A program made the translations under genes and the position numbers. Below, piece after piece: positions 33,116 to 45,443 of a stretch of 64,000 nt of DNA (positions within the stretch are counted from its first letter, which is position 1; each line of letters starts with the position of its first letter). Origin of the DNA: Casuarina equisetifolia (Eukaryota > Streptophyta > Magnoliopsida > Fagales > Casuarinaceae). The notes below the pieces were generated by a model. The model did no database searches. It saw only the letters and a program-made list of their open reading frames with translations, and was not told the DNA's origin. The stretch spans positions 30,593,580 through 30,657,579 of the forward strand of contig CM052355.1 of NCBI GenBank assembly GCA_028551475.1. The letters run 5' to 3'.

Positions 33116-33120
33116 CGTTC

Positions 33121-34074
33121 ACCCAACGACACTCGAATGATTTTGGTTTTCACTTCCTTATTCTATTCACAAGCAATACTGCTTTATAAAAAGTTTAAAG
33201 AACGGTTTGCCATAGCTATAATTGTAAATTCCATGAATATCTAGAAATCCTAAAGCAATTAAATTGATGTTGGTTAGAAAAATGATGAAGCTAGTTCCTA
33301 ATAGTGTCTCCTAATTCAAAACTTAGGATTGTAGGAATCTTAAGAATTGGCTGGGGCTAAGGAGAGGAGGCCAAGAATCTAGCACCAGCAACTAAAAAAA
33401 CAAGTGCTTGTGGAGCAATTTTGAATATTTTACAACTTATTACAATGCCTAGTATTTGATAAATATTTATAGGAGACACTGAAGAGTTGTAGAGAGGCTC
33501 AAAACATGGTTGTTTAGATGGAGTTTGAATGTTTGAAGTGTCTAAACCACTGGAGAAATATCCAGAATTTAGATTAGAGTCAGATTTACCGACTGATTTG
33601 CAAACCCAAATGGAATGGGTGGGTCTGTCAAAAGCTGAAGGTTCCTTCATCCGTGCAGTGCACGTCAACATCTTCACTTGCTGATGTGGCAGGTTGACCT
33701 GATGACGTGGTGAACCCTCTAACACCAATAACGAATCTTGATCTTCTATTGAAGTAACCTGCACCACAAGACATCATGTAGAAAGTTATAAGAATTTGCC
33801 CGAGCAACTTTATCAATATTTAGCCCGGTTGTATAACCCGCCATGTAAACAAAATGGTGTTTAAACTAATACAAAATATGCCTAAGATCTATCAGCATTC
33901 GGAAAAATACTACAATTAGGAGAAGCCGGCATCTTTTCTTAAACACTTACGAAGACATTGAATTAGATATTTAAATTTCTTTGACATGCTTTCACCTATA
34001 AATTAGGCTCCATGGTTTCCTCAAGTCATAGCCCAAAGAAGAGACCTCTTGTGTTATAAAAAAAGCGAGAAAGA
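33121..34074. other. Intergenic DNA before the LysM pseudogene
   Basis: A 136-codon minus-strand frame (33767-33357) has no recognisable domain and no sister frame. I do not call it a gene, but it could be an exon of something unrecognised. A TATA box (CTATAAAT, about 33998) lies about 75 bp before the ATG at 34075 and probably served that gene. Confidence 0.4.
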
Positions 34075-34494
34075 ATGGCTAGGTGTAATAACAAAATGGC
34101 CACTTTTCTTAGTCTGATTCTTGTCCTCTCTCTTCTTCTCATGATCTCTAGTACTGTGTGTAGGCAACTTGGCTGTGATTTCTACAGCTACCTCTCCTTT
34201 GAGATTTCAATAATCAAGTTTTTGTTATTGTAGTTGATTATTTTCTGGTTTATCTTTTATGGTTTAACTTTTATGGTTTAACACACACCGTATGTGTCAT
34301 GCAACTGCATTCAAAGCCGGGAAAAATTCTATGGGTTGTGAATTAGTGCATGCTGTAGAAGATCGTGATACTTGCTTTGGCATCATTCGAAAGTTTAGTC
34401 TTAGTGCTGACTTTTCATTGCTGTTAACCCAAATCTTAACTATAACAAGATCTTTGTTGGTGAATGGCTTTGCATCAATGGGATAGCAAATTAA
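34075..34494 (+). pseudogene. Small secreted LysM-domain protein, frameshifted
   Basis: An ATG at 34075 opens a typical signal peptide: MARCNNKMATFLSLILVLSL, then LLMISSTVCRQLG. At about 34330-34494 a LysM domain is readable as MGCELVHAVEDRDTCFGI, then KFSLSADF, and, in the next frame, NPNLNYNKIFVGEWLCING followed by AN and a TAA at 34492-34494. The one-base frame change falls in a T run near 34408-34415. The signal-peptide frame itself ends at 34231-34233, so an intron or a second lesion lies between the two parts. Plant proteins of this size with one LysM domain bind chitin-like or peptidoglycan-like glycans in the apoplast. As sequenced, the domain cannot be made intact. An assembly error in the T run is the main alternative. 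Confidence 0.75.
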
Positions 34495-36599
34495 GTTGTT
34501 GGAACCTTCATTTATATGCAATAAAGTTTTTAAAGAAAGCAAATGAACTTTTATGTTCTTTAAGATAATGAGTTGAATTTTATGTTCAATATTTCACAAT
34601 AAAGTTTGATAATCAACTTGTCTACTAGTGTCACTCAACATTGTCTTCCTATTTTTAAAGATTAGTACAAGGTTCTCACTTATATTATAATTTTATTTCT
34701 TTGTATCTTATTTTACAATCTAAACAACTACATTGGAGTAGAGAATATGAGGCAGACTTGGTAGTTATTATACATTATATCGACCCTCTTATAGAAGATA
34801 ACATGGAAGAAATGAAAGGGAAATAGGAAAAAAAAATCAACCATTTTAAATTGATTAACTCACCTTGAAAGGAAAAGTTAGAGATTCAGTAACATGTGGT
34901 ATCCTTGTAAGATCTTTAGAATTTACTAAGAAACTTAATAAAGTGTAAGTAGCTAGAAAACATCATGATAGAAATCCTTGGAAAAAGTTTGGGCAGCTTC
35001 AATTGCATAACCAAGGCATAATTGTTGATGTCGAGTATTCTTATATTCCCCTAAGGCACCCTACTCTAGATGCTGCAACTCTTGGGCCATAGTCTTGCAC
35101 TTTTGGCTTGTAGATAATGATTTAATTGGAAAAGTTTTACTCCTAGTTTCTGTCATGAGGATTTTTAAGTGAATTGAAACTTGTCAAATCAATAATTTTT
35201 GTTAGTATTTACAAGAAAGTTATTTGCAAGGAACTTAGGATATATGACTTAGCTTTTTCAAAAAATTAGAAAAGAATGTAAAATTTAAGGAATTGGCATA
35301 GGCAAATGGAATTATCTTACCTTACTAACTAAGGCACAAATGATCCATTTTGAATTACCAGAAGAGATGGAGATGAATTATGAAATGTTAAATTGTTTGG
35401 AATATGAAGATTGAATTTTGTCAAGACAAATAGAAAATGATATAAAGAATATTATTAGAAGTAAGAGCAACACTTGTTTATAAAAAGTGCAAACACACTT
35501 TTGTATAGCTATAATTTTATATTCCATGAGTAATGAGAAATCTGAAAGGAATTAAATTCTAATTCATTGGAAATATGAGGGAGTCTAGTTAACAAAAAGA
35601 AAAGTTCTAATTATTATCCACAAAGTTGTTGCTTTTTTGAATAGATACTATGATCAATATACCCTTCAAAATTGATTGAATCCTAGAAAGATGTATCAAC
35701 AATCCTTAAACTGGAATGCAAATCAAATGGGTACATGTGGTGCATTGTAGCAACCTTTTTTAAGGAGAGAATAGGGAAGAAATGAAAAAAAGGTACAAAG
35801 TTATAAATCTCTAGTTACTAGATAAAGAATTTTATCTTAGAAAGAAGAATACTTATAATAGGTTTTATAACTTTAGACAATCATTCTTTTTAATGGAGCC
35901 TTTTGAGGAAAGATGGATCTTGGCTATTTACACTAATCTCAAGCTTTCAATTCAAATCCTTTCCATTGCCTATACATATAATAACCTCAATTGATCAATT
36001 GATCAACTAATATAACAACCTCAATTGGTCATTTTAGTGCAATCTCTAACAAGAAAGAAGATTTCTTGTTCTTCTTATGCTCCATGTTGATAAGAGAAAA
36101 GGAACGAGAAGGGAGTCATTAAGGAGGGACCCTAGACCTTAGCACACAGTTGGGTTAAACAATCTTAGATATTGCTTTCTTATTCCTGGTTGGCTTAAGA
36201 AGGCATTACAGATCATCCCATGAAAGCAATGTGGACTTGTAGTATTTGACAACATGGTTAAGCATGGGCCATGTTTTACTACTAACTATGATAATAAGCC
36301 TTACCTTGGTTTAGTAAGAAGTCCTTCTTGATGGTTTAAAAATTTTTAGTTGCCTAACTTAGTTAGCTTACAAAAGATTATGAAAGTCATCTATCTTTGC
36401 ACTAGTTAGGTAAAGATTTGGCCAAAACAAAGGGTGTTTGGCACCCATGTGTCATAATTGAAGTTTGGTGAACTTCATCTAGCTTGGAAAAGTAATTAAC
36501 TCATCTTTAAAATAAAAGCTTAATAGGATTCCAATAAAATGTCTTGTCTTGATAACCTTCTTAGAATTGATAAAAGGGGCATTCAAGCATATCACTAGA
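34495..36599. other. AT-rich intergenic DNA, no gene seen
   Basis: No coherent coding region or clear transposon boundary is visible in these 2.1 kb. Some of it may be deeply decayed copia sequence, given what follows. Confidence 0.35.
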
Positions 36600-38150
36600 A
36601 GACATAAAAAAAGAAATCCCCTTAAAATTTCCAAGTCTACTTCAATTGCATTGTTTAAGCATAATTGTCAACTTCGAATAGTTTTATGGTACAAACATTC
36701 ACATTAGCTATGTTCATTGGCACTGTAAGTTTCTTGATAAGGTAATCAATCAATTTAACATCATTCTTAGGGGCTAATGCATCAATTTCAGTGCAAGCAC
36801 TTGGATCTTCTATTGCACATCCTACAATAAGAACATGTGGATATTCAAAGCCAATATTTGAATCATAGGGACCGATTTAGTGTTAATTGCGATGGCTTAC
36901 AATGGAACAAGAAAAATAATACCAACTCAATGCAGTTAAATGCAAAGTGAAGTAGACAATTAGCAAGAACAAAGAAGTTATGGTTGCCTAAAGGCTTATG
37001 GTTGTCTATTTATAGTTATAAAAAAAAAAGGTAACAATCTATCTTTATGTGCTTTATCATCCAATGAAATATTGGATTTGCAGTTATATGTTTAGCTACT
37101 CATTGTCATGGTGCAAAGTAATATGATAATGAACAATCATAGCAAAATCTTTGAATTACCCAACTTAACAAGTCATATGATATCACATAGTATATAAACC
37201 ATAGTCCTATTTTCTAACTCGTCTAATGATCTTAAAATAGTTAGTTGTTTCTTAGTTACCTAAGATGCCAATAAATTACCCAACTTAATGTAATATCCAA
37301 AAATACAACACCATGATGTAGGGTGAGTCATATAATTAGACTTACAATCCAAGTCCTAAAAGAAGTTTTAACATAAGCTACTACTTTCAAGGCTACATCC
37401 ATATAAGAAGGTTTAAGAGCATGGACAAACTAGTTGAGATGTTAAACAATGAAGCTAGTGTTTAGCTTGGTTATACTTAAATAAATCAATGTCCTAATCA
37501 TCCCTAGGAAAAAGGATGGATGATCATGGAGTGGATCATGCCATTTGTTTGGATTCTTAACATTGTACTCATATTGGTTAATTTTAATTTTTGGTCCATA
37601 GGAGCAAAGGCAAACTTGAACCCATGAGCCTAGCCTTTGAAATCAATTCTAGTGCATAGTTTCATTGGCTAAGATACATACGTTCATGTAAATGGGTTAT
37701 GTTGCACCAAGGAAATATTTGCATTAACCAATATTTTTCATACTTGAATGCAAGTATGTCTTAGAATTTGAAATGATAGTGATAATGTTTCTAGTAATAA
37801 GAATCTCATCAATATAAATTGGAAGGATAATGAATTTTCAAGTGGCAACATACTAATTACTTCTTTTAATAAGGAAAATTGATAGGCAATTGGATGTAAA
37901 TCTCATCCATTAATTTTTCAAGTAGAACAACATTTACATATCAAACTAGTGAAGACATCAATGCCAAACAACTACAATACTGATCATGATATGTACTATG
38001 ATAAACTTTGTTGTAAAAGAAAATGTTTTTAGTAAACTCTCCCCACTTGCTGAATGTAATCCTTGGCCACCAATTAGGTTTTATACCTTTCAATTATACC
38101 ATTTACATCATGCCTTCATCTTATATACTTATTTATAGTCAATGACTTAA
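36600..38150 (-). mobile_element. Strongly decayed Ty1/copia relic
   Basis: The minus strand still shows copia landmarks in order. A decayed start of the RT domain is near 38040-38090. A remnant of the YVDD box (LPIYIDEILIT) is around 37800-37830. A segment at about 37380-37410 (CTACTTTCAAGGCTACATCC) matches copia element 2 near 26965-26985. No LTRs are recognisable and the frames are full of stops. Confidence 0.5.
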
Positions 38151-38742
38151 CAATTGGGTGAGAAAGAAATGGAATAAAGATAAGATTATTTTGATCCATT
38201 ACTTAAACCAATCCCACTATTGCTTCTAAGGACTTGCCTCCATTTGGTTAACAATAAATAGACCACTACCAATGGAAAATTGCCACAACTTGTGTTCTTC
38301 ACTTTCACATCTTTTTTTGTTTGCTTGTTGCAAATTTGTGAAATTCTTCATACTCTCATTCTAAATCCCTTCCCATGACTGAACGTCTTCAATTCCATCA
38401 TAACCAAAGACTGGGATAATAGCACCACTTATTACTTTAGTTGTTTTCTCTTTCTTTACTAAATGTGTTCATCTTAGGATTTTGCAAAACCAACATCTTA
38501 GAACGATAGAACTCGAAAAGAATTGGAAGGAAAAAAGTCCTTTTGTGTAATTATATCATTTCCTTCTAAGGAAATTTTTATGTGTCAACATGCATGTGAC
38601 TTAGTTGGCTACCCATATTGTTTTAGACCTATCGATACCTAACACCCCCCACATCCCTCATTTATTTTTTTTTAAAAAGTGACGTTATTGTGTGACTTTA
38701 TTTATTTATTTTTTTAAAAGAAAGTAATAAAACCCATTTATT

Positions 38743-40180
38743 CACTGGAAATGCGCCAAAGAAAAGATCACTCATTTATGCTTTGTTGATGATCTTTTTT
38801 TGTTTGCTCATGGAGATATTGAGTCCATACTGTGTTTACTAGATGCTATGCAAGAGTTTGAAGATATAACAGGTTTGAAGATGCATCCAGAAAAGTGTCA
38901 AATTTTCTTTTTAGGCTTGTCTGAACAGGAAAAGGCTCTAATACTTGATCATATTCCTATCCAAGAAGGCCAACTTCCCATAAAATACTTAGGAGTGCCA
39001 TTAATTACTAAAAGACTCTCCAACCTAGATTGTACTATCCTGACAGAAAAGATATTGAGAAGAATTGAAGGTTGGGAGTCTAAGCATATTAGTTATAGGG
39101 GGAGACTGCAGCTAGCAAAAAGTGTTCTGTTCTCATTGCAAACATATTGGATGCAAATTTTTCTACTGCCAAAACAAACCTTTTATGAAATTGAAAAAAG
39201 GATTAGAACTTTTCTTTGGACAAGTAAAACTAATGGACGATGTGTAGCGAAAGTGGCATGGAAAGAAGTTTGTTGGCCTAAAATTTTTGGAGGACTAGGT
39301 TTGATAGACATTCATACTTGGAATAAGGCGGCAATTGAAAAACTCCTATGGTCTCTTGTGCACCCCAATTCAAACTCCTTATGGGTTAAATGGATGATAA
39401 CAGAAAATTTGAAGGAAATGAATGTATTAGAAGTTGAGATGAAAGGATCACTAGCTTGGAGTTTTAGAAATATTTTACAAGTAAGAAGTGAACTCACACA
39501 ACTAGTGACGGACTCAGAATACAATATTGCCAAAAGTTATGTAGCACTAAGAGAGAACAGAGAAGATTCCAAATAGGCAACACTTGTTTGGAAAGAAGGA
39601 GTACCGAAGCATAATTTTATATGTTGGATCATTTTAAGAGACAAACTATCCATAGCAGATCGGGTGGCTAAATGGAATAGTTCAGTAGATCTACAATGCA
39701 ACCTTTGCCAACAAGAAGAAGAATCACATGAACATTTATTTTTTAAGTGCAGGTTCACAAACTACATCTGGAAGGCTTTGTTAGGCATGAATGGATTAAC
39801 TCAAAGAATTGAACACCAGAGAGCTAAAATATGTTGGATGATCAAGACTGTTAAGAGGAAGAGCTTTGCAGCTACTTTGCTTAGTATATCTTTCAAGGCC
39901 GTATTGTATCACATTTGGAACGAAAGGAATAGAAGAAGATTCAGCAATACAAGTCTAGAAAACTTAACCATTTTTGCTAAAATCAAGAAGGATGTGAAAA
40001 GCAAGATTTCATCTACCAGAGGAGTCAAGCTTACAAATTGTAATAAATTTTTACAAGAGCTTTGGAATTTGCCAAGTGCAATATTTGAGCTTAGATGATG
40101 ATATTTTGTAATCGAACAATCTTGTAAATTTTTTTACGGGTGATATATAATTTGACCTTTCACCAAAAATAAATAAAAAA
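38743..40180 (+). mobile_element. 5'-truncated LINE with 17-bp target-site duplication
   Basis: The insertion is bracketed by the 17-bp direct repeat AATAAAACCCATTTATT at 38726-38742 and 40181-40197. The right end is A-rich (AAAAATAAATAAAAAA), as expected after target-primed reverse transcription. The left end starts within the reverse transcriptase gene, so it is a 5'-truncated copy. The flanks on either side rejoin into a sequence colinear with about 22380-22480, which confirms the empty site. Confidence 0.92.
38764..40098 (+). pseudogene. LINE ORF2 C-terminal part: RT end and zf-RVT
   Basis: One frame continues from the reverse transcriptase active-site phrase (HLCFVDDLFLFAHGD) through typical LINE phrases: TGLKMHPEKCQIFF, IKYLGVPLITKRLS and WESKHISYRGRLQLAKSV. 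It reaches a zf-RVT zinc-binding domain (CNLCQQEEESHEHLFFKC). Only one in-frame stop (TAG at 39574-39576) interrupts it before the natural end at 40096-40098. The low damage suggests a fairly recent insertion. It lacks the endonuclease and most of the RT domain because of 5' truncation. Confidence 0.9.
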
Positions 40181-40197
40181 AATAAAACCCATTTATT

Positions 40198-41689
40198 TAA
40201 TTAAAATCAAGAAAGTTAGGCAAAGTATTGCCTAATCCAAACATTGTGTGCTTTCAAAGAAGGGAAAAGAAAATTACAAGCCCATATCACAATAGGCATT
40301 ACTAAACCACTTAAGTTCCCAGAAGAGAATCAAACACGTGCAAAGCCATAGTTAGGGTTTTTCATCCTAAATAGGATTTTGTAGAATACTTTATATTGAA
40401 AACAATTGTACCACCTTTGGATTCTAATGATGAGTCATTAATCCTTTGTGGAGTGGATATACTAGTGACCAATTTTGCATCAACAAAATCATGACCTAAT
40501 ACCTCAACAACTTTAGCATTGTCATAGCTTTGGCTTTAGTCCTGAACCACCACTTTCTTATTAGGAGTCTTTAATCTAAAATTGACATATATTTTTTTAT
40601 CCTTAAGAGATTTAATCACTACCTTTCTTCTCACTGTGGATAATAAAATTTCAATTTTAAACTCTAGGTAGTCATTAATATCGTAATTCTACTTTTCAAA
40701 GCCATAATTAGCTTGCTTATCAACTTCAACTTGATTACTATTTCCTCCTTTCTACTCTACATTATTGCGTGCAAAACATGTTCATTTTAATTAGTATGAT
40801 TAGACCCCATTAGTGCAAATTTTAACCATGCTCTCAGCCTTTGATTTTGTTAGTGTTAAGAAGGTACAATCAAATAAGTAGAATTTACATTTGAGTTTGA
40901 GAAATTTTAATGATGAATGTGAGTTTAAAAAGTGTGTTAGTACTTAGGAAATCTTGTTAGAATATCCTTATGCGCATTATTAACATTGAGATTATAATTA
41001 TTTTAAATTATAGTCCTATGTTTTTTTTCAACCAAAAAATAAAATAAAGTTTGAAATTCCTTTTTTTAATCTTACAAAATTCAATGTTTGAAATTTTAAT
41101 GTAAAACATCAAAAAAAATTTATTTTTATTTATTATTACTTAACTAGTCCTAGATCATACATAGCTATGATAAACTTTATAAACAACTTAAGCTCTGCTT
41201 TCGTAAATAGTTTGGCTTGTAGTTATCCATAAAATTTGTGATTCATTGTCCAATGTGGGATGGATGGTATGGGTGATAATTTTGCTGATATGGTTATGCA
41301 TATAAAGCAATAAGGTTTACGATATCAAGATCTAGGATATTAAGTCGAGTTTCATGAGAGAGGAAAAGCCCATGGAGGGCTTCTTGTGATAGAGTTTGGG
41401 TTTGTGTATGGAAAAAAATTTTCCATAGTGAGTGCTTGAAATTATAAGGCCACACCCTTAATGATATAAGTTTGATACTCATTTTTGTGACTTCCTTATC
41501 AATTGATACTTGTTTGTCCATAATACAAGATATATATTGAAAGTACATCATTATAATTTAAGTGTTTTGTCATAAAGGTTGAATATGCATTCACAATTAT
41601 GCAACTCATGTAATATTTTTAAAATGAAGGAGTTCCTTAGAGCTTTACATACATTAATGAAATGTCTTAATTTTGAAATCTAACTAACA
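40198..41689. other. Duplicated-unit flank, no gene
   Basis: The first 220 bases continue the flank seen at 22470-22640, and about 40960-41250 matches 16730-17110. The stretch therefore belongs to the expanded units of the CLE array although no CLE gene is here. Confidence 0.55.
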
Positions 41690-43150
41690 ACAGAATCTAC
41701 ATTGTACTATGAATTTATCCTAATACAATTTACTTGTAAGCGAATCAATCATCTAATGCTAGATTTAGTACAATGGCAATAGTGCCATCCTTGGAGATTT
41801 GAGCAGGTAGGCAAGGCTACGACTCATCAACAATCTAGACTAATGGACTAGCTTGAATGTATTTAAGTAATTAAGCTTCCTATACAATATAATTGGCCCT
41901 ATTAAACTTTTCCTCAAAGTGAGACATACAATAGATTTAATTGAGTTTGCTATCAAACTCTCAAAAGAATAGGAACAAGTGGATTGGCTATGTGAACCCC
42001 CAATATTGGAAGAAAAAGTCATCGAGTTTAGATAGCTTTTACAAGAGGTTCTAATACCATGTAAAAATAAAGAAATAAATGCTAAAATAAACTTGCTGAA
42101 ATAACGAGTAAAAGGAAAATTTTCTTAACTAGAAAAGTAGTACATGGGATAATATCTCTATTTAGGAATGTTAAGGTATGCCTAAATCTTCTTAGGTGAA
42201 TATTTTGTTGTGTCATAGTTGAAAGATTTTAAGCTCATTTTTCTCTTAGATGAATAGTAATGTTGGGATATGCTTTTAAACAAAAATCTCTAGACTTTGA
42301 AGGTAGTCTTAACTGGGTTGGGACATTTGCCTGGTAGTCTTGGCTTGCTAAAATAATAAGAAAGTAAAAGGAAAAAAAATTCTTAATTAGAAAAGTAGTA
42401 TATGAGATAGTATCTCTATTTAAGAATGTTGATGTATGCCTAAATCTTCTTAAGCGAATATTTTATTGTGTCATAATTGGAAGATTCCAAACTTGATTTT
42501 CTTTTAGATGAATTGTAATGTTGGGACATGCCTTCAAACAAAAATCTCTAGACTTTTAAGGTAGTCTTAACTAGGTTAGCACATTTGGCTAGTAGTCTTG
42601 ACTTGGTGGAGACGTTTGGTTATCTTGTCCTGGCCTTTCGAGCACTTAATCCTATAAAATTATTTGAGAAAATGAAATGAAATTTTTTTGAGCAATTTGA
42701 GAAGTGAAAATTTTTAAACAATATATATAAAGATTTGTCTTATCTTACATTTGAGTTAGTTTTTTAATTGAAATTTAAACTTTGTCTAATAACTAGAATG
42801 AGAGTTGACTGATTTTGTGCATTCTCAAGACTAGAGGTAGAAATCTTGTGTAGTCATATCTTTAAACTTTCTTTACAATTATGGTATAATGTAAGTTGGA
42901 GAAGAAAGAACATTGGAGATATATATGTGGAAACCCAAAATCCTAATTAGTAAAAGCCTACTTTCTTAAGCCAAAACTAGACAATAGCTTAAGGTTGTAT
43001 CATAGAATAGAAATTAATTAACTTTTTATAATCTCCCCTACTCAAACTAATAGAGAAATAAAGCTAACCCACTTAAAATGTTAACATATTGATCAATCTA
43101 ACATAGAATTAAATAATATTTTCTTTTGAATTTGAATATCACAATGTCAA
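41690..43150. other. CLE array unit that has lost its CLE gene
   Basis: From about 41690 to 42630 this matches the region upstream of CLE B (about 14150-14655). From about 42640 to 43150 it matches the region downstream (about 15235-15790). The two parts join within the phrase TGTCCTGGCCTTTCGAGCAC. The roughly 575 bp that in unit B hold promoter, leader and CLE gene are gone. The right side of the join still resembles the CLE 3'UTR word GAGCTCCTGATCC, which favours deletion over an ancestral absence. Confidence 0.75.
42105..42610. repeat. 257-bp tandem duplication in the CLE-less unit
   Basis: A block containing TAGAAAAGTAGTA, CTAAATCTTCTTA and ATCTCTAGACTTT occurs twice, with starts about 257 bp apart (AGAAAAGTAGTA at about 42131 and 42389). 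The copies differ at many positions, so this duplication is older than the neighbouring 322-bp and 139-bp ones. Confidence 0.8.
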
Positions 43151-43739
43151 GGGATGAAGAAGTTTTATCTTGATGACTCCCATCAATTGACTTGCATTAT
43201 AATTTTTATAAGTCTCAGTTTAAAAGCAAGTCACAATTGTTCTTTTAATATAATTGGATTGAATAAATTTGGCAAAGTATTTTTGCATAACAAGGCCTTC
43301 TTAAGAATATCAACAATTGAAATTCAAAATTGTAATGAATAATTAAAGCAACTAAAGAAAAAGATTTAGTTGTGAAGTTTCTTAAAATTTCTTTCTTAGC
43401 ATGTATTGATTATATATAATTTGAATAAAATTATAGATGTTCTCAAAATAAGGCTATTTAAATACTAATCTTATTGACTAGTATCAAAAAAGTAATACAT
43501 GAAAAAACATCTTTATTTAAGAATGTTAAACCATTTCAGATGAATGTTGTGTTGTATGATAGCTCAAAGATGTTAAACTTGGTTTTATCTTAAATGAATT
43601 GTAATATTGAGTTATAACCCTAAGCTTTTATGTTTTCTTGTTTTTAGATGAACAAAGTCATATATTCATACATAAAAGAAATAAAAAGAAAAAACCCCTT
43701 ATTCTCTAGTCCCACAAAATATAAACCCTCTCTTTCCTA
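43151..43739. other. AT-rich intergenic DNA, no gene seen
   Basis: No supported gene. A short plus-strand frame at 43154-43342 has no family signature. Confidence 0.4.
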
Positions 43740-45357
43740 AAGGCACCAAGTGACTCCTAAGACGTGGTCCAAGGTTGAACATGGTAGTTCTCTTTATCGA
43801 CTATGTGGGCAACTACCCGCCCCATAAGTGCATAAGTAAACCGTTCTCCCCTAAGAGAAGCATAGCAAATCGTGTACCATTGCTAAGCACTGATGGGACT
43901 GTTACACCACGTTTGTCCTTCTTTCACATGCATTGACGCGTGGTTTCAGCATGACAAAGCAACTTCTGTGAGTCACCACAAGATCATTAGTTTTCCCTTT
44001 TCCCACATGCAGCATTAGTCTGGACTTTGCTTTTTCCAATTGTGAGGAGCTGAAGACATGAAGCTTCCCAAAAACTCTAAACTAGAGCCTTCCAGGTGTT
44101 TGTATAATTTCCCTAAGGAGTTTCTCGGGCATTGAAATTAATCCGCTTGAGACATGTCGGTGAGGCTTCACTATTGTGTAACTTCCACAAGATTTGCATG
44201 CAACCTGAAGCTGTCGCATGAAGAGCAAGGTTTTGCAGCGAAGACTTGAGCGCTGGAGCTTTCGCATGCCTTCCGTTTGTTGGTGAGAAAGAATAAGTGA
44301 AGGATACATGATGCTTTCGGTGATAGGCGATAGTGTTTCAAATTAGATTCTTCAACGTGTTTTTGAAATTTCCACAAGGAGTTTCTCGCAACTTGAAATA
44401 CTCCTCTTGAGACATGTTGGTGAGCCTTAACCATTGTGTAACTTCCACAAGATTTGCATGCAACCTGAAGCTGTCGCATGGAGAGAAAGGTTCCGCAGTG
44501 AATATGTGTTAGAGATTTTGCATGCCTTCTATTTGTTGGTGAGAGAGAACAAGTGAAGGATATATGTTGCTTTTGGAGAGAGGTGATAGTGCTTTCATGT
44601 GCTGTGTCACTTCTATTAAGCTCCACGGAAGAAGCTTTAAGTCTTTTATATCACTTTCATGAAGCTCCGTCTGTGAAGTCTTATGTGTTGCTAACTTATG
44701 TTTGAATTTTAGAAAATTGATCGGCAAACGCCTAACTCTGTAATGAATAGGTACTCCTAGAATCTCTTGATTATAGGTTTGACATCCCCCAAGGTGCGTT
44801 GAGTGGATGTGTAAGTGTTAAAAAGAAAAGGGTCTAGAAAATTGCTGAAAGTATAGCTGGCTTCACGGGATTTTTATCTTAACTCTTATCCAATTGACGT
44901 TATATATTATTGAGTATAACAAATGCAACTTGCTGACTTCGTAGAGCTTGTAGCTGAAAGTATAGCAGGCTCATTGAAGTCCCCTTTGCACGGCTGTCGC
45001 AACATCATTGTTAGCCATTTTTCTTCACTACAACAAATATGTATTAGCTATTTTGAGGCCAGCAAATATTCATCCATGCATAAAAACTATTCAATCGTAT
45101 ATTTCGTCAAAATTCATATTCCAACAATGCCCACCCAATTCATTTATTAACATCCGGTTTGACAATATGTCTATTTCTATTAATACCCATAAAGCTAATA
45201 GAAAATCAGTCGTTTTGAGAATGATGAGTGTCGAAAAAGTGTTAGTCGTAAAAGCATACTCCACTATGTAGGCCAGAGGACAATTTACATTATTATTTAA
45301 TTTCTTCTCCCCACAATCATACTTCTCGATCTCCATTTACATTATTATTTATAAATA
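43740..45357 (+). promoter_or_regulatory. Extended promoter region of CLE D with duplicated RY module
   Basis: The region is colinear with the promoter of copy C from about 18340. It carries the RY-containing module twice, with TTGCATGCAA at 44194-44203 and 44454-44463, exactly 260 bp apart. The GTGATAGTGCTTT and CAAGCTCCAC-like module shared with copy E follows at about 44585. The TATA box (TATAAATA) is at 45350-45357. The box AGTAGGATTTTGTC found in B, C and E is missing here, and a duplicated TTACATTATTATTTA phrase replaces it. Confidence 0.65.
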
Positions 45358-45443
45358 CCCATTTAGCTTCTTCGATCTCCTCACTTCTCCCCCTTCTTCT
45401 TCTTATCAGTTTCCTACAAACCTGCTCTGGGTATCCACATAAC

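Noticed and set aside
33357..33767. 136-codon minus-strand open frame
   Set aside because: No family motif, no paralogue in the window and no convincing gene context. It remains possible as an exon but cannot be supported.
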